From: Dipylidium caninum
Lineage: Eukaryota > Platyhelminthes > Cestoda > Cyclophyllidea > Dipylidiidae
Length of the DNA stretch: 64,000 nt
Assembly (NCBI GenBank): GCA_017562135.1
Contig: QEYB01001249.1
Coordinates: forward strand, 124,001 to 188,000
Direction: 5' to 3'
Position numbers and translations under genes: made by a program. Position 1 is the first letter of the stretch, and each line of letters starts with the position of its first letter. The notes below the pieces were generated by a model. That model had not been told where the DNA came from and did not search any database. It saw only the letters and a list, made by a program, of their open reading frames with translations. This document shows, in pieces, positions 11,801 to 26,800 of this stretch.

Positions 11801-14800
11801 CTTTAGTACTCAGGACTGTCATTATTTTCAACTTCTATAAATGGACTTTGTGTATATTTATATCTATATTTATGCTGCAATTAATGTTCGCGTCAAAATG
11901 GGACATTTAAGAGTGTGGGCTTTGAGGAAACCGCTAATTCACACGGTGATTGAACAGCTGTTGCGTCGAAATGGGTCATTGTGCTCGTGGACTTGGAAGT
12001 ATCACCATTGCCGAGGTCGGTAATCCTTACAGCCGATTTTACTCTTCATCTACCCCACCCACCTTGGAATATCCCTTTAACGAGTTGAACATTCCCAAAT
12101 GCCCATCTCGACAACGCCTCCAAAATGTTGTTAACTGCACCAGACATGCACTCAGACCGTGCCACGTCCGAAGTTGCTGAATTGCTCGGATTGGGACTAA
12201 GATCCCAGGGAAGCGGTCTCCGAGTTCGTGGGTTTGGGGGTTGGTGTGAACTACTACTGTTTGACCGTCCACTCGCCCGTTTGTCCGCCCATCCTGAGTC
12301 ATCGTGTGAACAGCATCGGTGTGACTAAGGCGGTCACCATTGGTTGTCGTTTCGTACCAGGGCAGGGAGGTCGCCTCCCTTAACACTACAGTCTGGGTGA
12401 TGGGTTGACGCTCCCGCCACCTCCCCTCCTCCCCCTTCCTGTTGAAATCGAGGTTGTCTCTTTTGCAGGCATTTACAATTACGAGGAGTATCTCCTCGTG
12501 CGCGATACCGAGGAGGCAGAGAAAGAGCGCTCCGTGACCCTGAAACGCGCCCATCACCAGTCGGGTGGACTTGTTGGCACCCTTCGAGATGTCGACAAGA
12601 TGGAAAAACTGCGTAAGGAACTTCATACTGATGATGAAGGTGGGTAATATTTAGTCGTCTGTGTTTACATTTACGCGCGTTCGTGCGTACGACGATTCAA
12701 GGTTGAAATTTGATTGGTAGCGCGGTTGGGGCGATGACTTAAACTCGTGTGGAATTTGTTTCTCCCAGAGAAGAAACGGGAGCCACTTCACTCTCTTATA
12801 TCTTCCTTCTGTAAATCCTAAGTGATATTGCTCCCTCATGTGAATGCAACATCACATTGTATGGTGCTTTAATGCGGCACAGTGCAGCTGTCTTGCTCTC
12901 TCTTGGCCGGCTAAATTACACTCATTTTTTGATCTTAAGTAATATGGCTCAATCCGGCCCAAAGTCTACGGCAACAGGGCATCGACGAGAAGGAGATTTT
13001 GCTCCTTCGAAGGCGCTACTTCTTTTCGGACATGAATGTAGACGCCAGAGATCCGGTCCAATTGAACCTACTCTACGTCCAAGTGGGTCATTTCTTAATC
13101 TCCTCTCTTCTGCCTCACTGCTGGCCAAATTCCTCCGCTTACAGCGGACAAACCCTCCCATTTTGGCGGTTTCCTTCTCCTGCTCTCTGATTGGTGGCTC
13201 ACACCACCAACGCAATTCCTCTTTCCCATGTCACCTCATGCGTCGACGCGTGTTTGTGTTTGTGTATTTAGTTTTTGTAGTAGCCTTCGGTTTTTTTCTC
13301 ATCCTACTACCACTTGTGGTGCGTTGAATCCCGTACGGTACAGCATCCACCCACAATGCACACACGCGTGAACGCGCGCGCGTTGGCACAGATGTGTAAC
13401 CCCGGTAATTGGCAGTTGGCATTCCATATTGGGACAGATACGAATCCATTCCTCCACGCCCGTTGGGAGTGTTAAATGTACTCTCTTTTGTCAGCATGAT
13501 TAACGTCACATATATGTGACGAACTGAGTTCTCCGTTTAAATTCGTGCTAGACGCTCAGATATTTCGTGTAGTGTGTCTGTGTCCCAACCTCTTCTTTCT
13601 AGGCTTCTGAAATCTCTGATGAGGTCGACCCGCTGGAACGGGAGTAGTGGCACAGGAGGTCGTGTGATTGTGCGGTCACCTTAATTTTTCTTGATGGATG
13701 CTATGGGCACAGGAGAGGAGAGCCAATAGTGTAATTACCGGGGTATGCGGAAATACGATATATCAGTTTCCATGGGAACTGGGCTAATCGTGTGATTTGG
13801 TGCTTTTTTATGCATTCGCCTTTCGCCTCACTTCGACTTTCTGCTTTCCTCTCATGTGGAAAGGCTACCGTGCGGCTACATCATCCATCAACCTCATCAC
13901 CGAGGCACAGTGCGATAGCGGTCAGGACTGCGTTTCGATGGCCCTTTGACCAGTTCGTCCCCCCCGCCCCCACCATTCCCTTCTTTCGTTGCCCCTCGGC
14001 TAATAATTGCGGTTAAAGATGTGTTTCACCTCCGCAGTTCACTTGATTTCGCTATTTCCGAGGAGTAAAATTGGATTTCCACACCTAGGAGGGGATCGAG
14101 GTGGAATGGGACGGGGAGGGGGTGGGTTGCAGGGGATTAATTAGCAGTGCCCTCAAACGCTCGTCTAAATTGCAAGGGACCTGAGCTCTGATTGGTCCGT
14201 TGTGATTACACAGTCTGTGTGTGCACTAAAGCGTTGTTTGACAGAAGGAGGCGGCAAAGTTTAAATATATGATGCAAGGACAGCTTAGCTTTGTTTCGTA
14301 CTTTCTGGTATCGTGTACTAAGTGCCCAATCCACCGGACTGGCATGCAGGTCGGTGCATGCCAGGTCGGTGTGCTTTTTCGTTTAACTTATTTTGCGCGT
14401 TCGTGTGTCTGCTGTTGAACCGTTTCTCCATATCATGGTAAAAGTCGTAAACCGTGTCAGGTCACCAACAATCAAAATCGCCTCGAATCTACTCTGACCG
14501 TTCAAACACACCAAATGAGACCGTTGACCATCACACATTCGTTTTCGAGCCTATCCTATCCCTGCCACGTCAGCCCTCCTTCCACCTAGGAGACTCGGTC
14601 AGTAGGTTTTGTGGCGTAATTCTTCCTTCTCACATGAGCGAGAACCTTAATTCGTTCCCATGCTTCAGAGATCGTATTTATGTGTGCAACCAAAATTGCT
14701 CCTCATGTGTTTGTTTATCCCTTCCTCTTCGCCCCGCTTCACTCTCCTCACCACCACCTGAGGTCCAAATTGAGTTTCGTTAACTTCTGTTGTTTAACTT

Positions 14801-17800
14801 AGCTTGAAACGGAAAAAATACGGGAGAGAACAGTGGATTCATAAAAATTCGCACATATACGATCAATGCTAAATCATAAATCACATCTGTGTAGCCCCGT
14901 TGCCTGTCAAGGTTACTTGCTTTTGACCACCGCCAAATCTCAGAATCCAAAACACTTTTTTGCCTTTGATAGATTGAGTGATGGTGATCTAATCAAATTC
15001 TCATGATAAATAGGTGTGGCGCCTGTGATTCTCTTGTCTAGGAACCAGCTCAATGCTCGCAAAGTTTCCAATTTGCTTTTAGCCGCACGACCCTACCTCC
15101 AATCATTTGTCATCCCTTCTTTTCAGCTCAAAGACGCCATTCTGAATGGGACGCATCCTGTGACTATGGAAGAGGCTGTCACTTTGGCGGCTCTTCAATG
15201 CCAAGTGGAATTGGGCAACTACAATCCCAACAAATTCAGACCGGGATACTTGGAGTAAGTGAGAGCAGACCTTCGATGAGGAGTCGTTTTACATCATGTG
15301 TACATGGGTGGATGGGTCTGAAGGCATAGAGCGACAAGATCTCGTCCCTCGACCTGAGAGGGAAGCAGACTATTCAGTGTTGGCTACATCAACCCTGCCG
15401 GAAGTTATTCACTCTAACTTGTGGATATTCTCGGAATTCTGCCCCGACTTGACCATGAGAGCAACTACTGGCTCCCGCACCGACCAATTATCCCCTCTTT
15501 TTAATCTTCACAGTCGACCAATAGGCTCACAATGAGTCGCCACCACCCGCGATTATGATTGGTCGATTTCTCCTCTTCTGCTAATTTGATTGGATGTATT
15601 TGTTTGCCCTATTTTGAGCCTAGTGATTTATTTTGCATACCCTTTTTCCCCCTCTCTCCCCTCCCCCCCCGATAGTTCACTTCGGCACACCTCGTTCATG
15701 TGGTATTGTAGCCTTACAGAAAACCGCCTTGTCAACCCCCTTCTGATCCCTGTAGTGGCGAGGCGGTTTCAAGCCTCTCAAATCTGTAAAACTCGTCTAA
15801 TCTGGAGAAGAAGATGGTCTCAGAAGCACATGTCGGTTGGTTGAAGGCGGAAGAAGACGTAGTTGTCGGATTCATTTTCGGCGCTAGAGGAGTTTGGACA
15901 ATTGAGACAAAAATTGGTTGAGCCACGTATATTTTCATATTTGCCTGGTTCACATCCTCATCAACTTTCTTGCTCCCTGAAGAAAACTTTACCATCAGTT
16001 TGAAGGCATGTGGACTCGTCAGTATTACGAAATACCTTGTTGACGTTGAGCTTAAATCTGTTCTTCGCCTCTTCCCACCACACGCACATTGCCGGGTTCT
16101 TTCCACCCTATTTTGTGTGAAGATCTAGATTAGAAAGCATAGAGCAGAGGGAAATTTCCTCACGTCAAATAACGCCATGTTTCTTATCTATCTTCCAGTC
16201 TTAAAGACTACCTGCCCAAGGAGTTTGTGAAAGTGAAGAGTGTGGAGAGGAAGATTTTCCAACAACACGCCACTCTTAATGGTCTGAGTGATATCGAGGC
16301 CCGAGTCAAGTACTGCCACTTCTGTCGCTCCCTTAAGACCTACGGTATCACCTTCTTCCTGGTCAAGGTTAGTCGAGTTCCCCACCTTCCTCGCCCCCAT
16401 CATATCAAACTAAAGCATGTAGAATACAGTGTTTATGTAAATTTGCGACTAGGGATTCCCAGCCCCCCCCCCTCTGTCTGAAAATTAGCCGCTTCACGAA
16501 AGTGTTATCCCACTATATCTCCACTCCCACTTCTGCTACCCTCTCCCCTCTCTCCGCACCGTGTGTTCGGCGGTGGTGCATGGTGTATAGGCGTCCTCAT
16601 TCAACTGATGTCTTCCAGCGCGTGATCGTCGGTGCTTGTCAGCCTTATTTACTTACACAGAAGGCCTATTTCTGGAGGAAATGACACTGACGATGTGATT
16701 GACGAAAGCTCATTGACCGTCTATTGCGTCCAAGTCCTTCCATCCCTAATTAGTATGCTCAATCTGCTGGTCCGCTTAAAATCGGGTTCGTGACGCAGGT
16801 TGGAGTAGGAGCGGATGAGGTGAAGTGGCCAATGCGATGTGGATGTACTCGTTGCCTCTCGACGGCTTAATGGTTTTCGCGCCTCTCACCCTCGCCCGCT
16901 TCGCCTCCAAGTTTTCTAAGGCCCTCTAGACTTCCCTCTCTCTCACACACACCCAAAACTTATCTCGACCGTTGCCCTGGGTCATTTGGCCAATTCAAGC
17001 TTCTCACGTGAGACATTCTAATCGTCACTGAACTGAAAGTGAACTTTATCCTGTTGACTCGGGTTGGTGCGAGCATGTACCGACCCGTGTTTATTGTTTC
17101 AAGTTGTCTGGCGCCTTCGTGTTGTTTCCGGTCCACAAACTCGCAGTTCGTTTACCTGAACGACTCAACTAGAACACTGTCGAGCCTCATTTCGTCGTCT
17201 GCGTAACAAATCGACTTCTCTCCTCCACCTTTCTCGTGACTTTGACCATGCGTTTCAATTGTAGGAAAAGATGAAAGGAAAAAATAGATTGGTCCCTCGA
17301 CTGCTAGGCATCACCAAGGACAGCGTGGTTCGATTGGACGAACGCACGAAGGAGGTTGTCAAAGTCTGGCCCCTCACCTCCATCCTCAAGTGGGCCGCCT
17401 CGCCCAATGCTTTTACCATGGTAGGCTTATCCATCCTACTTTCTCGTCCTCATCCACCTCCGCCCCCTCCCCCTCTCTGAATGCACTCTCCGTTATTTAG
17501 CAGTCTGGGTTTGTAGCTCACCTCCCCGTGGGCGGATCTAATGTCCTCCGACCGCGGTGTTTGACCTTTCTCCTGATTGGTCATAGCCCTCCACTGTTTA
17601 CATTTAACGCTTATTGTAGGCGAAGCCTTGCTTAATACCGATGAATATTTTGCATCAGTTTGCTTGCCCCACCGCCTCTCCTTAACATTCATCATACTGA
17701 GCTTCCCTCGGACTGTGCTGGTTTTGGCCACGAAATCGGGTCTCCCAAGTCAAGGGTCACTGACCTTTGCCACTCATTACTTTGCTACCTCGTCGGTTGA

Positions 17801-20800
17801 GTTTGACATATCTACTTGTCTTATCGGTCAGGATTTTGGCGAATACTCACCAGATGAATACTACACCGCGCAGACGGCAGAGGGTGAACAGATTTCCCAG
17901 CTGATCGCTGGATATATTGACATCATTTTGAAGAAGCAGAAGGCTCGCGATCATCAGGGTCTCCAGGGTGATGAGGAGTCGGCGATGTACGAGGAAAACG
18001 TTAGGGCTGAACGGTGAGAAAACTATATCTCCAACTTTAAAGTATAGCTACTGAAACGTATTTAAGTAGAAAAGTTAAAGTGCTTCTAAAGTGTTCTTTT
18101 TACCCACTACATCGGCCATTATTGCAGTGATTATTCTCCATCATCGGCCGAGTGTGAGGCGCATCCGTACTACTTTTTTACTGGTCGGTTTGCTTATCAT
18201 GTTTAGGGCCAAATTTGTCCAGAATGAACGCCGCTCTGTTGGACCCGCTGATCGGATGCGTGAAAAGATACGGGTGGAAGAAACAATCGAAAAACAGCTT
18301 CGTCAGCAGCAACAACAAGTGGTAACAGCACCTCTAGTGAACGGTGTCGCTCCACCGGTTGTCAGTGACGATGACAACAATATGGTTGGGTACATTGGCA
18401 CTTCGGAGCGCCGTTACATTCAAGCGGGTTCGATACCGACATTGTCGAGCGAGACCGCGCGCAACAGGAGTATGGATACCACGGATGACTTCATCACTGG
18501 TGGTGTGAGTCTTCTTTGTCTAATCCCCTCGTTACTTGAGTGTTTGTTTGGTTTATCACACACCCATCCGTCCATAACCTTAAACGAATTCTCGGTGTAT
18601 TCTCACTGCAGACACAATACTACGTGTGTAAGACTATGACACCAGCTCAGCGTGCACTACATGTCACAATAGAAGAGAATATCACCGCCCTGGAAGAGGG
18701 AAAACAGCGCCTTGACATCGGTCCACCGACAGAGAGGGTGCTAATTAACCTGGGACATGATGAAGCGTCTCGACGGTGGTTGGATGAGTCGATGGGAGCA
18801 ACGGAGGTGAGAGTTGCTGACGAGATGGGCGCTATGAACGCCGCAGTCGCCCAGGCAGTGCGCTCAGCTAATCGTGCTGACGCGGTCGGGGACAAGCGGC
18901 GGCGTTTCTTTCGGTCTGGTAGACGTCACCGACCCTGCCGACGATCTAATGCGAATGCAGCAGTCCTTCCGTGTTGTCACCGTCCACTTCCCCGCTTTCG
19001 TTGACAACGTTAAGCGTGTCGCCGTCCTTCGACGTGAATCGGGCCTTCTGCGAGCTGAGGATGAGTCTGACGACAGACTTCGTCATGATATCACGGACGA
19101 GTCGGAAGCGAATGCACAAAATCTCCTGGGAGCTGCTCGAACTGTTGCTGATAGCTTCACAGAGTTGTTGAAGGCCGCCACGCCACTTACCATCCGCCAG
19201 GTATTTCTCCTCCTCTTTTCGGGTTCAATGCCTTTTCTTTTCGTCTCATTTGTTCATATTTTTCCTTCGCATTCTCTAGACGGATTATGACCTTGACACA
19301 GTGAACTACGTGACCGAACAGGGTCCTCGCGCCAGCGGCTCCTCGCGCAAGGCCATTCTGGAGGCCGCTAATCGTGTTGGCGAGGCTAGCAACGACTTCC
19401 TTCGCTACGTCATGCAAGACACCGAGGTAATGGAAGGTGAAATCGTTCCCGAAGATGACGACCGTGTCTTCCGGGTAAGAGGCGTCTCATTTTCAACTGA
19501 AAGCAGGTCCGCTTTTATATCTCGTCCTCGACTATGTCCTTTATCACTTTCTCCTTATTCTGCCATTGCCTACCAACCCGCCCCCTCTTGCCTCTCTTCC
19601 TCCTGACAGCTATGTCGGGGACAAAAGTCTCTATGACAGGCCGTGATGCGAGCGTTAAGTAACCACACTTGCGCTGTTTTTTGTCAGACATATGCTTTTA
19701 CATTTCCAATCTCCTGTTTACTTCTGGCCCCGGGCTCCCTTCTCCCATTTCATTTGTCGCGAGGTTTTATCATGGTATTCGTTTTAAACTTGTAGACTGA
19801 CCTCCTAGCCGTGTATCAGGTTAGTCGTATGAATGCTCATACACGTGGCGTGGCTGTTGCACATCTCTTTTAGTGTGACAATCCGTGTTTCTAGCCTAGC
19901 CCTCGCGCCACTCTACCCTATCCATCATTTATACATTCACTCGCGCCCAAGCCTCCTCGAGCTCTGAGAAAGTGAATATTAATACGCCTCTTTGTTGTTT
20001 CACGTTTATAGGATAAACTATTGGGCTTGACCAAGGAGATTGCCAACTCTACAGCAGTGCTCGTGGTAAAGGCGAAGAATTTGGCCACACAGACAAACCT
20101 GGATCCCGACCACCAACAGCTTGTTGTCATGTCTGCCACACACACGGGATTGTGTACCAGCCAGTTGGTGGCCTGTACAAAGGTGGGTGTGTGAGCCCTT
20201 TAAGTCGGTTGCTTGTTTTAAACAATGGCTGATTTGGTGATAGACTTACGAGTCCCATTTCGTCGCACTTATTTTCAGGTGCTGGCACCGACCATCCACG
20301 AGGCTTCGTGTCAACAACAACTCGTCGAGTCGGCGCGTGAGGTCTCCGCCGCTGTCGACGGGGTGGTTCGCACTGCTCGCGGAGCTGGTCAAGCGGCTCA
20401 CGAATCTATTGGTGTGTCCGAATTTGATTACAACGGAATCAACTCTGCTGTAATTGAAGTTGAGGAGGCAGCGACACAAGTTCGCACATCCTTGGATCAG
20501 CTCAATGCTCATCTCCTACAGGGCTCCGCTAGGGTATACCATCTCTTTTTATAAAATAACGTATACTTAATGATTATGAGTAATGAAATTTTTTTAAGCC
20601 ATACCAAGGCGATACATTGGACTTGTTCCAACAAGCGTACGACGCTCTGGGGCAGGAGACAGACGGCGTTAGACTGGTCGCTGCAGCTAGGCGTCTGTCT
20701 CAAGTCACCGCTCAAATGATATCTGATTTGAAGGTGCAAGCAGAAAGCATATCTGATGATTCTGAGCGCCAAACTCGTCTCTTTGCCGCAGCTAAACAAC

Positions 20801-23800
20801 TTGCCGATGCTACCACAGAGCTCATTAATCGTGCCAAGGTGAGGTCTCCCATCGCCTCTCACAATTCAGACCAGCTTTTTCCATGAAATAATCGCAATTA
20901 ACATCGGAATTGCTCTTCTTTTGCGACAGATTTGTTCAACCAACCCCGACTCTCTCGTGCATCAGGCAGAGTTGAAGCATGCCGCTGACGACTTGGTCGT
21001 TGTGGCCTATGCATCTGCTGCCGAACTCCTGAATGCGCGTGTCATTAGAAGTCTCCAGGCGGCTGCTAGAGCCGTTGTTAGTGCCTCAAACAACATAATC
21101 ACCACGAGCCGTTGCGCTGCCAAGAAGTCGCGCGCCAATAACTACCGCGTAAGGCTCGCGACTCAGATTGTTCTGACTCTTAACTGAATTGTCTGTTCGT
21201 TTAACTGGTTGGCCTTTCCTTCAGATGTTGGCCGATGAGAGGGCGGTAAACGATCTTCTACCTAAGTTGGTGGCCGCCATTCGTTTCATTCGTCGCGATC
21301 CCGAGGACCCTCTGGGCCAACTGGAATTGATCTGTACCTGCGAGAATTCCATTCAGGTGTGTTTTAAATCATCGATGCTCGATGGCACCAATCGCATTGT
21401 AAATTATCTCGATTTTAATCTGTTGATTGTAGCCATGCTCCCAATTGGCTCGTTCTTGTCGTTCCATGGTGCCCACAATAAGCGATGCAGCTTTGCAAAA
21501 TGCTCTAGATGTCTCCACCTCTCAATTAGTAGTGGCTGTGGAGACATTGAAGGCCTGTTTAAATGCGTGCCTCCCCGATTGCTCGACAACTCCAAATGGA
21601 TGGGGCGCTGGCATCGCTTCTGCGAACAGTACGGCAAGCAGAGGAACTTGAAGCTCTGGCCAAGGCTGGAACTCTAACTGCTTTCCCCGATGATAAGGTA
21701 GGTCTGCCCCTACAATGTCTTTACATTCCTCAACTCTGCACTTATCCGACAGTTCGCGACCGTGGAAGTGAAGTGAGAAGAAATCCCGGTTGACAAAAAG
21801 TGCCTTGTTCTGGCTGGGTGTTAATAGTGTTTGACTGATTTGCTGTATCTATTCCAGGTGGAGGAGCGGCACCGACTGTTGAAAACTAGCATTCGCGACG
21901 TTCAAAACGCAAGTGGTGAGGTCGTCGCGGCGGCGGACTCCCCTAGCACAGAATTACGCATCACCTCAAAGCCCAAATCGTGACCAGAGCGAGGAATGGT
22001 TGGGCTCGTCAGCAAATCGTCTTGCCCACGCCATGTCCGAATCGCTGCGCTCCACTCGCATCTGCCTCGTCACTGAGGCCCGACCAACCGATGACAGTGG
22101 AGCTACTTGCACTCTTACTGCAGCACAGCTCGCCTACCAACTCGTGTGTGAGGCGCGAAAACTCGAGGCTCTTCAACCTACTGCCGCCAACTTTGATGAA
22201 CAGGCCGACGTTCTGGAGAGTAATCGCAACGTTGTAGCAAACTGCCGACTTATCGAGGAGAATTTGAATCACGCGCTGTCTGAATGCCTGTTGAAGGCTC
22301 TACCAGGTCAGAGGGAAATTTCTGAGGCCTCCCAGTTGGTGGAACGGCGAAAGAGAGATTTGGTCCGTTTCGCCGAGAATCCCACCGTCTTCGAGTACCC
22401 AATTGAGGAGACTAGCGTGGACAGAACCCAGTCCGAATTCACTGGCGCCGCAGTCGAGTTCAATCAGGCAACTGCGGATCTCACGAGTTGCTATACACCC
22501 AGCAATTTCCAACGCTCCTCGGTGCGATTTGCCGGTGCCTATGACACTTTGGTGGACAAAGGGTTGCAGCTCTCATGCACCAAACCGCCTCAAGATCCTA
22601 CTGGCCGGCAGTTGATTACCGGGCTTGTCGAAGTCTCCGATCGTAGCAGTGAGATGTTGGAGGACGCGAAAGAAGTATGCGGCCAACCTGAAGCTGATCC
22701 ACTACGACGAAAATTGCACGCAACTGCGAGGTGAGCACGTCGATAACGATTTGAGCCGTAGATGCTACTCCTACTACTCTCTGCCTCTCCTCCTTTAGGT
22801 CGGTAACAGACAGCATTAGCCACCTTCTGAGTATTTCCGCCTCGGGTGTGGTTCCGGGTATCGCGGACTGCGACGCCGCTCTGAGGAGGCTCGAGGCCTT
22901 GCGGGCCCTGTTGGACTATCCCGACCGCCCCACCAGTCAGCACACTTATCAAATGTGTGTCACAACCTTCGCCCAGTCGCTCGCTGTAAGTTCTCAGCCT
23001 AGAATTGTCCGACCGCAAGAGAACGCCTACTACCAACCCATTGTGGTGTGGACGTCCAAGGTTTCGTTCTTTTCAGCCCCTCTCCGATGGTATTCGCGGA
23101 ATTTTGGATGGTGTAAGGTCGCACAATAGTAAATTTTTCACGGCGAGTATCGGACAGGTGACAGAATGCCTGAGCCAGTTGACGGAAGAGGTCTCCCAGG
23201 TAAGCGACGTGCACAAACGATGTAGAGTTATAACGCCCCCTACTGATAGGCGGCCTACCTGATTGGCGTTGCGCATCCCACGTCGGAGCCGGGTCGAGGC
23301 GGTGCCATCGACACTGGCCTCTTGAGCGCCTTCAACGGGACATCAAAAATATCTGCCGTGCCATAACAAGTCCTCAGGTCACCGAACGTGAGGTATATTT
23401 TTTGACTTAGTTACCCTTCTATTTAATTATTATCAGTAGGTACTTATTTATTGCAAAATTAAATTGCGATGTTAAAACATTGGGTTATTCTCTCTCTCTC
23501 ACCCTGCAGGATCGGGCTCGAGTAAGTACGAACGGGTAGAATGTGATTTCGCCTTCACTGCTTGCCTGACATTAAACATGAATTTAGTTGAAAAGACATC
23601 TTTTGCTTCTAAATGCTCTCTTTTAACAAATCAAAATGCGAGCAGCGTTAATTTGGGTTACCTCCCGTATGTTAAAGGAGGGGATTGACTTTTGTATGCC
23701 CTGTACTCGTTTTTAGGTTGTGAATCTGGCCAATGACATGTCAGGCTAATGTCCGAATGCTCCGAGACGCGTGCGCTGCGATTTCTGCGAAGGCATCTGA

Positions 23801-26800
23801 CCCAGAGGTTAAACACAAGCTACAGGAGTTGTGCACTGACACTGTTGGTAGCATGAGTGAGTTGATCCAACGTAGTGCCGATTGGTCTGATGAAGGGCGC
23901 CGAATTACCATGCGTAATGCGCAAGCTGTCAATACAAACATAGATAGATTGGTAGTTTTCGTTATATCCAATGGGGGATTCGCCAGCGAGCCTGGAAGGA
24001 TCAGTGGAGAGGCTCGAGAGGCAAGTGTTTGTCCTACCTATCTGATGAAATTATGACAGATCTTCTCAGTGACTTCGCCCTAAATCCTCCTTAGACTCAG
24101 CAACCTATCTGCTCCGGCGGTCAGGCGTGTTTGGAGAGCGGGAAGGGTGTGATTTTGGCCGCAAAGCATATGCTCCAGACAGCAGAAACGAAGGGTGAGC
24201 CATCGGACACGGCTTTCGAGGCTTTTACAGCGGCCAGCCGCGATCTTACCGACAACACCGTTCGTTTACTTGCCACTCTAAAGTATGTTGCAGATTTAGT
24301 TGCTACTTAAATTGTTTAAGTAACTGGATACTTTTGAAAAATATTTCGTGTTTAGCGATCAAGCCCCTGGGCAAGCAGAATGCCAGCGTGCCCTCATCAA
24401 CATTCACCGGCTGTTGCACGAGCTTGAACGCGATAAGATGGAGATGATGCAGGGCACATTTGCTCCCCGCCATGACAGCAACGAGGAGGGTTACTTGAAG
24501 GTAACTTCAGTGTTAATATTTCGCGGTTATCGAGTTGTACATCTTGAGATCCAATGACTTCTAGCTTTAGACTATTTTGTGCTGAATTTTGGCTTGTGCG
24601 TTTGATTGTGCACCAAAAGTCGATCTTTGTTTTGCACGGTCTGTTCACCTGCCATCTTTGACAAAACCTTAATAACCTCGTGATACCCTATTCGCAGCAA
24701 CTTTCGTTGAGCGCTCGAGCTATTCGCGACATGGCCCCGCAGGTCGGACGAGGTGCCACGTCGGAGGCGGAGCGGCTAGGCCACGCAGTTCGTGAGTTGG
24801 ACCTCCTACTCCCAGGTCTCGTCTCCAATGCGCTCGGCGCTGCTTCACGCACTCCAAACTCCGTAATCCAACTCACCTACGTGGAGCACACTCGCACCGT
24901 CCTCGAGTCAGTTGAGCAGCTCGTCTCTGCTGCCAAGCAGGCTGGTGGGAACCCCCCTGGTAAGTGTTTCCATCTCACATTGCGCTTTCCTCCACTCGTA
25001 TTTTCAGTGACTTTCCTTTCTCCTCTATAGACCGACGTTGTAAGGGACGCGGTGGATGACGGTGTGAAAGCGCAAGTTGATTCTTGCGAAGAGCTTCTCT
25101 CGGCCATCGAAAACATGGCCTCCCAGCAGTCCTTTATTGCGAAGTTGATGGCGGTGTTGGAGGAGTCCCAGGCTCTTGTATGCGGCGCGTTTACTATTCC
25201 GTCTCTCTCATTTTTTTCATGGCATCAGCGTGACTTTAAATTGCCTTACCTATGTAGGTCGATCGACCCGGTCGAGTGCCGCATGACGCCCATTTCACTG
25301 ATTACCAATCTCGTCTTCTCCGGTTGGCTCGGCACATGGAGCAACAGACGGAGGCGACAGTTAGGACAGCTCGACGTCCTCAAGAGTCCCTCAGTCAGGA
25401 GATGACCGGATTGGTTCAGAGTTTGGCCCAAGACTACGCGGAAATTTGTCTGATCTCGCGAGATGCCTGTGAGACAATTCGCGATCCCCATGAGGCCGAG
25501 AAGTTGCGCTGGGCAGTCAAAAATCTTGGTCAGACAACACGCGGCCTCATTTTAGCTACAATCAATGTTGCCTCGTCGAAACCTGAGACATCATTGACTC
25601 GGAGTGGTGCTCTTTCAAAGCCTCCTGCTTGTCTTCGTAGTCTCGATTTCTCCGCCGGTACTATGAATGGTAGAGTACGTCTTTATCCGTTATTCCTTGT
25701 ACGAATTGAAAAAAAACCTCTTTAAAACTATAAAATGACTCATTTTTGTACAGCTGCGTGAACTGATCGCGCTTTTGGAGGCGCAGGGCCCGGGCACCCA
25801 ATCGTGTCTACAGGGCGCCAGCACAGTGAGTGGGATCATCGCGGATCTGGACACTACCATCCTCTTCGCGAGTTCGGGCACCCTCCATCCGCCCATCCGC
25901 GATGACGCGGACATGCGTCAGTTGGAGTCTCAGCAGAGGTATTCAGCCTTATCCTACGGTTATGATGATTTCGCCCGTGAAGCGCAAAACAACTTTATAA
26001 GCGTTCGGTGAGTTGGCGCTGGAGGTGGACGTCGCGCCTTGATTTAGACCTTCACTCCTACTCATGGTGTTGTCAATGCCTTCCAGTGAGAGCATCCACC
26101 GCACGGCCGATGCTCTAGTTCAAGACACGCGATCACTTGTAATGGGCGCTGGCGAGGACCAAACGCGCTTGGCAGGCTCGACCCAAATGGCCGTTCGCAA
26201 CATCTCCCATCTGGCGGACGTGGTTAAGCAGGGCGCCGCACTCATTGGCCCCGGCCAATCTGATAGCCAGGTGAGTGACTTTCCGCAATCCCCCCCCGCA
26301 TTCTCATCCTGTCCTCCATTCTCTCTCCTCTTCCCGTCCCCCTCTCTCCCCGCCGGCTCATTCCCCCGGTGTCTACTCAGTCGTCTCGTTTCCAAGATTG
26401 TCTCACCCTGTCTGCGGGAAAGCTCTCACGGCACCACTACACCTAAGGCACTGTGGCTAAGTAGATCCCCAGTCTAATGTCTGTCTGGTGCCAGTTCTAG
26501 ACCCTCCCTTCGCCTCCCCCAGGTCACTAACTCTCTTCTTACCGTTGTTCTTATGTCTTGTCTCGCTTTTTCCATCTTCCTCCCTCTTCCGTCGTTGTGA
26601 CCTCGGCCAATCCTACGGTTCGTCGTTGTACTCTTACTACTTATTTGCGTATATGCGCATATTTTCTATCTGCTATCCTCTCCATCTGCCTCCCTGCCTC
26701 TCTCTCCCAACGCCTCCAAATACTACGCATGCTTGGATTTCGTGGGGATGTTCTCTGATACTGCTGTTGATGGTGTGAAATGAAATGCCGCATGAGTGCT

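Larger units (their letters stand above)
8805..18013 (+). other. TLN: Talin exons 1-9: FERM head
   Basis: Exons: 8805-8955, 9318-9415, 11544-11673, 12469-12639, 12940-13082, 15127-15254, 16199-16367, 17265-17420, 17832-18013. They total 1,328 nt (about 442 residues) with phases that chain without correction. F0 and F1 are ubiquitin-like folds; a charged F1 insertion is in exon 4. F2 includes RDPVQLNLLYVQ and DAILNGTHPV. F3, the PTB-like integrin-binding lobe, carries RLVPRLLGITKDSV, KWAASP and the helix EGEQISQLIAGYIDIILKK. Exon 5 begins at an unusual TTAAG acceptor (12938-12939), chosen because it restores the conserved WL...LRQQGI segment in phase. Confidence 0.93.
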
